Source of the DNA: a virus
IMG/VR virus record: IMGVR_UViG_3300012920_000074
Location: 1 to 45,557 of that record
Length of the DNA: 45,557 bases
Direction: 5' to 3' (one strand)
Position numbers and translations under genes: made by a program. Under the pieces are notes generated by a model. That model ran no database searches and had not been told where the DNA came from. It saw only the letters and a list, made by a program, of their open reading frames with translations. Below, one piece after another: positions 40,659-45,557 of the stretch; the stretch's first letter is position 1; each line of letters begins with the position of its first letter.

Positions 40659-40666
40659 AAAAATTC

Positions 40667-40999
40667 ATGGCTGTACCAGCAATCAATATCTCAATAGATA
40701 AGAGCACTGACTTCTCACAAGATTTCATTGTGAAGAATGCTGATCAGACAGCTATGAATTTATCTGGATATACTGCAACATCAAAGATAAGAAAGTATCC
40801 AGAAGACTCAACTTCAAGTAGTTTTACTTGTGGTATTACATCATCCACTGGCACCATCAATGTTTCAATGGGTGCCTCTGATACTGCATCATTAGTTATT
40901 GGTAGAAACTACTATGATATTATAATCACTTCAGGGGTAGGCACTGTTACAAAAGTGTATGAGGGAACTGTTATGGTAACTGCTACTGTATCTGCATAA
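40667..40999 (+). CDS. Ig-like/BppU-N-type small structural protein (110 aa)
   Basis: 110 residues of alternating beta-strands: INISIDKSTDFSQDFIVKNADQTAMNLSGYTATSKIRKYPED, then GTINVSMGASDTASLVIGRNYYDIIIT and VTKVYEGTVMVTATVS. This pattern (sid.g.dF...v.n.DG...dLtGytats.ir, then yyYDi, then eGtv.v.p.vt) is that of a small beta-sandwich common on phage baseplates and fibres. Start follows an 8-base gap; the TAA overlaps the next ATG. Probably a virion decoration or fibre-attachment protein. Confidence 0.7.
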   Translation: MAVPAINISIDKSTDFSQDFIVKNADQTAMNLSGYTATSKIRKYPEDSTSSSFTCGITSSTGTINVSMGASDTASLVIGRNYYDIIITSGVGTVTKVYEGTVMVTATVSA

Positions 41000-43755
41000 T
41001 GGATAATCTAGGGGATTTCTTCTCTTTGATTGATGAAGAAAAAAAGAAAGAGAAAGAAAAGACCAAGGATATAATTGGTGACATATCCCTAGACGACCTT
41101 TTTAGCAATCTCAAAGAAGAAAAAAAGAAACTTAAGAAAAAAGTTGCAAAAAAAGAACAAGAAAAAAAGAAATTATTAAAACAAGCAGCAGCATTTGAAT
41201 CTTTTCTATTTTCAAATAAAAAGGTAGATACATCTGATTGGAAAGATAATTATAAACCTCTAGAGATTGAATCTGTAGATATAGTTAAACCTGAACCACT
41301 TAAACCTACTGAACCAACAATCCCAGATCTAGGGGAGGATAATTCTGATTGGGCAGAAGAGGTTGAAGAAGAATTACAAGAACAAAGCACTATTGGAAAA
41401 TCAATAGAAATTCTCAATCAATTAGTTGCTGAAGAGGAACAACTAAATGAATCTGAGACTGAAATTGCACGTCTTAAAAGAGAATTAGACCAACTAAAAA
41501 AACTTGTAAATGAGGTATCAAGAGTCTCAAGTGGTGGTGGTGAAGTAAGATTAGAATTTTTAGATGATGTTGATAGAGATTCTGTCAAGGTTGATGGAAA
41601 GGCAATAGTTTGGGACAACACGTCAAGTAAGTTTATAGGAACAACTGTTGCAGCAGATGTCACATCTGTTGGTTATGCAGATACTGCTGGCATTTCAACA
41701 GTATCACAAGGATTGACTGGAACACCAGATATTAGTGTTGGTATTGTAACTGCAACATCAGCAACCTTTACAGGAAATGTTTCTGTTGGTGGCACACTTA
41801 CCTATGAGGATGTTACTAATATTGATTCAGTAGGATTAATAACTGCTAGAAGTGGAATAAAAGTTGGAAGTGGCATTACATTTGAACCAAATGGTCAAGC
41901 AACTTTTGCAGGAATTATCACTGCAACACAACTTTCAGGATATGATCATTTAGTTGCTCCATATGGTCCCACAACAACTATTGATGTTCAGGTTGCTACA
42001 AAGACCTCTGCTCACAGATACTTCAATACTGGAAGTGGTCTGGGATATGTCTTAGATGGTATTGAGTCTCCATTCCTCATTCTTACTCCAGGAAGAACAT
42101 ATAGATTCTCTGGATCAATTGGAGGCAGTCATCCATTCAGATTCTATCTTGATGCTGCAAAAGGAACTGAATATACAACAGGAGTTACAGTAGAATCTAA
42201 TTATGTTGAATTAGAAGTAACAGACACTACACCAACAGTTTTACACTATCAGTGTGCTTCCCATGGTTTCATGGGCAATTCTGTACAAGTCAATTCAAGT
42301 AATTCAATTTTACTGAATAGTCAGAATGCATCACATTACTTAGATTATAATAATTTTACCAACACACCAACAATTCCAACTAATAATAATGAATTAACTA
42401 ATGGTGCTGGTTACATTACTGGTGTATCTACATTTTCTGGAAATTATAATGATCTAACAAACACACCAACAATCCCAACCAATAACAATGAGTTGGTCAA
42501 TGGTGCTGGTTATATTACCACATCATTTACCAATACTAATCAATTAGTTAATGGTGCTGGATTTATAACTGGTGTATCTACATTCTCAGGAAATTATAAT
42601 GATCTAACAAACACACCAACAATCCCAACCAATAACAATGAGTTGGTCAATGGTGCTGGTTACATTACTGGTGTATCTACATTCTCAGGAAATTATAATG
42701 ACCTAACAAATACACCAACAATACCTTCTAATAATAATGAGTTAACAAATGGTGCTGGTTATATAACAACATCTTTTACCAATACTAATCAATTAGTCAA
42801 TGGTGCTGGTTTTATTACAAATGTTGTAAGTGGTGTTCTTACTGCAACATCTTTCAGTGGTGATGGATCTGGTCTTACAAATGTAGGAATGGACACATCA
42901 AATGTGTCTGCAGATACTCTAATTGTATCAGGAGTAACAACTTTCCTTGGAAATGTTTCAATTGCTGGCACTCTGCAATATGAAGATGTAACTGACATTG
43001 ATTCAGTTGGTATCATCACTGCTAACCAGGGAATCAATATAACTAGTGGTGGTTTAAATGTTGTAGGAGTATCAACATTTGATGATATTGACATTGGCGG
43101 AAATATTAACTCAAATGTTACCATTGTCTCTACTGATTCAAGTAGTTCAGCAGGTCCTGAACTAACTCTTTATAGAAATAGTCCATCACCAGCTCCATCA
43201 GATTATATTGGACAGTTGATGTTCAAAGGTGAAAATAGTAATGGTGGAACTGAAAATTATGCAAAGATAACTGGAAAAATTACAGATGAAACTCTTGGTA
43301 CAGAGGATGGTTTAATTGAAACTGCTATCAAGGGTAATGGATCTTTTACAATAGTAAGTCGTCAAAAATCAAACGAACTCCAATTACTTAATGGTGTTGG
43401 ATTGAATGTTGATGGTAATTTGGATGTTAATGGGACGACAACAGTTGGTGTTGTTACAGGTGCTACTTCTATTCAAGCAACAACATACTATGGAGATGGA
43501 AGTAAACTTACTGGTATCAGTGCTGGAGCAGGTGGAACTGAAAATGTTTCTTCTGATACAATTCAATCTGGCATTATTACTGCAACAGAGCAATTCTATC
43601 CACCCTCTCTCACTACAGTTCAGAGAAATGCTCTCACTTTTAATGCAGGTGCATTTGTTTTTAATGAGACAGAAAATAAATTACAAATGTTTATTGGTGG
43701 TGAATGGAAAAATCTTGCCTTTGAACTTGATTCTTATACTTCAATTGGAATTTAA
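40999..43755 (+). CDS. Fibre-like protein with coiled-coil N-terminus, cupredoxin-like domain and tandem NNNELVNGAGYIT repeats
   Basis: 918 residues. Residues 1-70 are Lys/Glu-rich coiled coil; another coiled coil lies at about 140-170 (ESETEIARLKRELDQLKKLVNEV). About 340-430 form a cupredoxin-like domain: LTPGRTYRFSGS, His378 in SHPFRFY, then HYQCASHGFMGN with Cys419, His422 and Met425, the same ligand set and C-x2-H-x2-M spacing as the protein at 25404. Five to six NNNELxNGAGYIT / SGNYNDLTNTPTIP units follow (about 450-610), then GDGSxLT collagen-like fibre repeats and a PPSLTTVQRNALTF...MFIGGEWKNLAFE tip domain typical of tail fibres. It lies between the terminase subunits. Confidence 0.75.
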   Translation: MDNLGDFFSLIDEEKKKEKEKTKDIIGDISLDDLFSNLKEEKKKLKKKVAKKEQEKKKLLKQAAAFESFLFSNKKVDTSDWKDNYKPLEIESVDIVKPEPLKPTEPTIPDLGEDNSDWAEEVEEELQEQSTIGKSIEILNQLVAEEEQLNESETEIARLKRELDQLKKLVNEVSRVSSGGGEVRLEFLDDVDRDSVKVDGKAIVWDNTSSKFIGTTVAADVTSVGYADTAGISTVSQGLTGTPDISVGIVTATSATFTGNVSVGGTLTYEDVTNIDSVGLITARSGIKVGSGITFEPNGQATFAGIITATQLSGYDHLVAPYGPTTTIDVQVATKTSAHRYFNTGSGLGYVLDGIESPFLILTPGRTYRFSGSIGGSHPFRFYLDAAKGTEYTTGVTVESNYVELEVTDTTPTVLHYQCASHGFMGNSVQVNSSNSILLNSQNASHYLDYNNFTNTPTIPTNNNELTNGAGYITGVSTFSGNYNDLTNTPTIPTNNNELVNGAGYITTSFTNTNQLVNGAGFITGVSTFSGNYNDLTNTPTIPTNNNELVNGAGYITGVSTFSGNYNDLTNTPTIPSNNNELTNGAGYITTSFTNTNQLVNGAGFITNVVSGVLTATSFSGDGSGLTNVGMDTSNVSADTLIVSGVTTFLGNVSIAGTLQYEDVTDIDSVGIITANQGINITSGGLNVVGVSTFDDIDIGGNINSNVTIVSTDSSSSAGPELTLYRNSPSPAPSDYIGQLMFKGENSNGGTENYAKITGKITDETLGTEDGLIETAIKGNGSFTIVSRQKSNELQLLNGVGLNVDGNLDVNGTTTVGVVTGATSIQATTYYGDGSKLTGISAGAGGTENVSSDTIQSGIITATEQFYPPSLTTVQRNALTFNAGAFVFNETENKLQMFIGGEWKNLAFELDSYTSIGI
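42421..42760 (+). repeat. Tandem fibre repeats in DNA
   Basis: Near-identical ~60-base stretches (GGTGTATCTACATT... leading into AACACACCAACAATCCC) recur at 42421, 42571 and 42670, alternating with shorter ACATCATTTACC-type units. High nucleotide identity between units points to recent duplication or gene conversion. Confidence 0.8.
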
Positions 43756-43761
43756 TAAATA
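43755..43761 (+). promoter_or_regulatory. Late promoter-like ATAAATA
   Basis: TTTAATAAATAATAAAA immediately after the fibre gene, 19 bases before ATG 43781. Confidence 0.6.
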
Positions 43762-43780
43762 ATAAAAAACTCTTGCTTCA

Positions 43781-44968
43781 ATGATGAACGAAGATCTTAG
43801 AGCCTGGTTTGGTAAAGGCAGTGGTGGTGGAGCTGGTGGCGGTGGATGGGATCGTTACAACACCAAGGGTGAGCGTGTAGGAAAATGTGCACGTGAAGAC
43901 AAGGATGGTGATGGTAAAGGTGATGGTCCTAAACCAAAATGCCTTTCAAAAGGTAAAGCAGCAAGCATGTCTAAAGCAGAAAGAGGTGCTGCAGTGAGAC
44001 GCAAGAGAGCAAATGATCCAAATCCAGATAGAAAAGGAGATGCCATCCACGTGAATACTAAAAAGAAAGAAACCAATGAAGAAGTTATTCTTGAAAAGGA
44101 AGGCAAGAAAGATGCTTGCTATCATAAGGTGAAAGCATCTGCAAGTGTATGGCCTTCTGCATATGCTTCTGGAAGATTAGTTCAGTGCCGTAAGAAGGGT
44201 GCTAAGAACTATGGTAAGTCTAAGAAGAATGAAGAGTTCCTGGCACTTCCTGAGTTCTCTCAAATCCAGATTGATGCCATGAGAGCATCTGGCATTGAGG
44301 TTGAAGTTATTGATGAGGCATGTTGGAAGTCTCACAAGCAAGTTGGAATGAAGAAGAAAGGAAACCGCATGGTTCCTAATTGTGTTCCTAAGAATGAGGA
44401 AAAGATTTCTGAAAGAGAAAGAGTATTGAGAGAACTCCACCATAAGAAAGATGGTGAAGAGCATCCCATTGAAGAGGCAGTAGAAACAGTCAAGTCTCAG
44501 ACTGGTCAAGTCTATGCAGTAGGATTTATGTTCAGAGGCAAGTATATGATGGCAAAGGTATTCTTCCCTAGTCCCAAGAGACCTAGCAGGGATGAGGTAC
44601 AAATGGCACTAGACAAAATCTATCCTGGTGCTAGAGTGCAGAGGTTTGATATGTCCCATATTGACTACTCTGACCCCTACATCAACATGCCTGTAAAGGA
44701 GGAAGTTGAAGAGGTAGAAGAGGGTGCAGCATGGACTAAAAAATCTGGTAAAAATTCTGAAGGAGGTCTCAATGAAAAAGGTAGGAAGTCGTATGAAGCC
44801 CAAAACCCAGGAAGCGATCTTAAGGCACCTACAAAAAAAGTTGGAAATCCTAGGAGAGCGTCTTTTTGTGCGAGAATGAAAGGTATGAAGAAAAAGTTGA
44901 CTTCTAAGAAAACTGCCTCTGACCCTGATAGCAGGATAAATAAATCACTGAGAAAGTGGAACTGCTGA
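43781..44968 (+). CDS. Five-module basic protein between terminase subunits (395 aa)
   Basis: 395 residues, about a third charged. Modules in order: (1) EDLRAWFGKG...GGGGWDRYNTKGERVGKCA, a DUF5872-like Trp-Arg-Tyr/GKC motif; (2) CYHKVKASASVWPSAYASGRLVQCRKKGAKNYG; (3) EACWKSHKQVGMKKKGNRMVPNCVPKNE; (4) a ~75-residue domain QVYAVGFMFRGKYMMAKVFF with MALDKIYPGARVQRF; (5) LNEKGRKSYEAQNPGSDLKAP...FCARMKGMKKKLTS...NKSLRKWNC, a DUF6321-like end. Modules 1, 2, 3 and 5 occur separately in many marine phage and some bacterial proteins. Function unknown; basic, Cys-containing modules suggest nucleic-acid or metal contact. Start: ATG 43781 or 43784. It lies just upstream of gp17 and could help packaging. 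Confidence 0.75.
   Translation: MMNEDLRAWFGKGSGGGAGGGGWDRYNTKGERVGKCAREDKDGDGKGDGPKPKCLSKGKAASMSKAERGAAVRRKRANDPNPDRKGDAIHVNTKKKETNEEVILEKEGKKDACYHKVKASASVWPSAYASGRLVQCRKKGAKNYGKSKKNEEFLALPEFSQIQIDAMRASGIEVEVIDEACWKSHKQVGMKKKGNRMVPNCVPKNEEKISERERVLRELHHKKDGEEHPIEEAVETVKSQTGQVYAVGFMFRGKYMMAKVFFPSPKRPSRDEVQMALDKIYPGARVQRFDMSHIDYSDPYINMPVKEEVEEVEEGAAWTKKSGKNSEGGLNEKGRKSYEAQNPGSDLKAPTKKVGNPRRASFCARMKGMKKKLTSKKTASDPDSRINKSLRKWNC
44936..44942 (+). promoter_or_regulatory. Late promoter-like ATAAATA before gp17
   Basis: AGGATAAATAAAT within the 3' end of the five-module gene, 32 bases before the gp17 ATG. Confidence 0.6.
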
Positions 44969-44974
44969 TAGCAT

Positions 44975-45557
44975 ATGAGTAATGATGTTTATTTGGGTAA
45001 TCCCCTTCTTAAGAAGGCGAATACACCAATTGAGTTCACACAAGATCAGATTGAAGAATACATCAAATGCAAAGAAGACCCTGTTTACTTTGCAAATAAT
45101 TTTGTGAAGATTGTTACCTTGGATGAGGGTCTACAACCCTTTAAGACATATGACTTCCAAGAAAAATTAATCAACAACTTTCACAACAGCAGATTCAACA
45201 TCTGTAAGATGCCAAGACAGACAGGTAAATCAACTACCTGTGTATCATACCTTCTACACTATGCTGTTTTCAATGACAGTGTAAACATTGGCATCCTGGC
45301 AAACAAAGCATCCACTGCTAGAGAACTTTTAGCACGACTGGCTACAGCATATGAAAACCTGCCCAAATGGATGCAGCAGGGTGTGCTAGTATGGAACAAA
45401 GGAAACATTGAGTTAGAAAATGGATCAAAGATATTGGCAGCTTCTACATCTGCAAGTGCTGTCAGAGGCATGTCGTTCAATATCCTCTTCTTGGACGAAT
45501 TCGCGTTCGTTCCAAATCACATCGCTGATGCCTTCTTTGCATCTGTTTATCCTACTA
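44975..45557 (+). CDS. 17: Terminase large subunit gp17, N-terminal part
   Basis: The frame starts at ATG 44975, six bases after the previous stop, and runs off the end of the window (194 codons seen, T4 gp17 is 610). MPRQTGKSTT at 79-88 is the Walker A P-loop (T4: SRQLGKTT), FQEKLI near 61 provides the upstream Q-type adenine contact, and ILFLDEFAFVP at 170-180 is Walker B with the catalytic Glu175. This is the ATPase half of the packaging motor; the nuclease half lies beyond the window. Confidence 0.95.
   Translation, partial: MSNDVYLGNPLLKKANTPIEFTQDQIEEYIKCKEDPVYFANNFVKIVTLDEGLQPFKTYDFQEKLINNFHNSRFNICKMPRQTGKSTTCVSYLLHYAVFNDSVNIGILANKASTARELLARLATAYENLPKWMQQGVLVWNKGNIELENGSKILAASTSASAVRGMSFNILFLDEFAFVPNHIADAFFASVYPT

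Overview
The window reads as a segment of a T4-like cyanophage genome (a myovirus infecting marine Synechococcus or Prochlorococcus). Every supported gene lies on the + strand, coding is dense, and the base composition is AT-rich. The T4-order virion cluster gp25, gp6, gp7, gp8, a DUF4815-type giant protein, gp13, gp14, gp15, gp16, gp17 can be recognised from conserved family signatures, and T4-type late-promoter octamers (ATAAATA/CTAAATA) precede many of these genes. I see no tRNA, integrase, insertion sequence, CRISPR array or photosynthesis gene, so host genus cannot be fixed from this window alone.

Region 1 (1-7493) is a block of about 24 small genes, mostly hypothetical and many chained by ATGA/GTGA stop-start overlaps. 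Nine copies of a ~36-nt element (GTTAGTTACC...CTATAGTGTAAGCA) sit immediately after stop codons and just ahead of the next start, cutting the block into small transcription-unit-like cassettes. The recognisable proteins are a secreted HExxH putative zinc peptidase (550-1086), a KxDG-motif nucleotidyltransferase/ligase-like protein (2584-3471), a two-segment membrane protein (4820-5380), a conserved small NGWTNYSTWN protein (5885-6139), and very small membrane proteins too short to be found by usual cut-offs.

Region 2 (6806-7153 and 7494-7788) holds two largely non-coding stretches with sigma70-type promoters, a late-promoter-like octamer, hairpins and one terminator-like structure. Region 3 (7789-10462) carries a GT-A glycosyltransferase-like gene behind a consensus TTGACA-N17-TATAAT promoter, a Cys-rich mini zinc-ribbon, a short basic protein, a mini membrane protein ending in a strong intrinsic terminator, then an extended -10 promoter driving a SET-domain protein and two conserved cyanophage hypotheticals.

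Region 4 (10500-45557) is the late morphogenesis cluster: baseplate wedge (gp25, gp6, a 3004-residue gp7-like protein with a YHYH domain and a 23-glycine linker, gp8), two large baseplate/fibre-type proteins, a 2598-residue DUF4815 protein with a six-heptad stalk, neck gp13/gp14, tail-sheath stabiliser gp15, terminase small subunit gp16, an Ig-like small protein, a second fibre-like protein, a five-module basic protein, and the N-terminal part of the large terminase gp17. Two fibre-like proteins each carry a cupredoxin-like domain with all four type-1 copper ligands in the right order, and GxGY-type modules recur in five different virion proteins, suggesting extensive module sharing within the tail.
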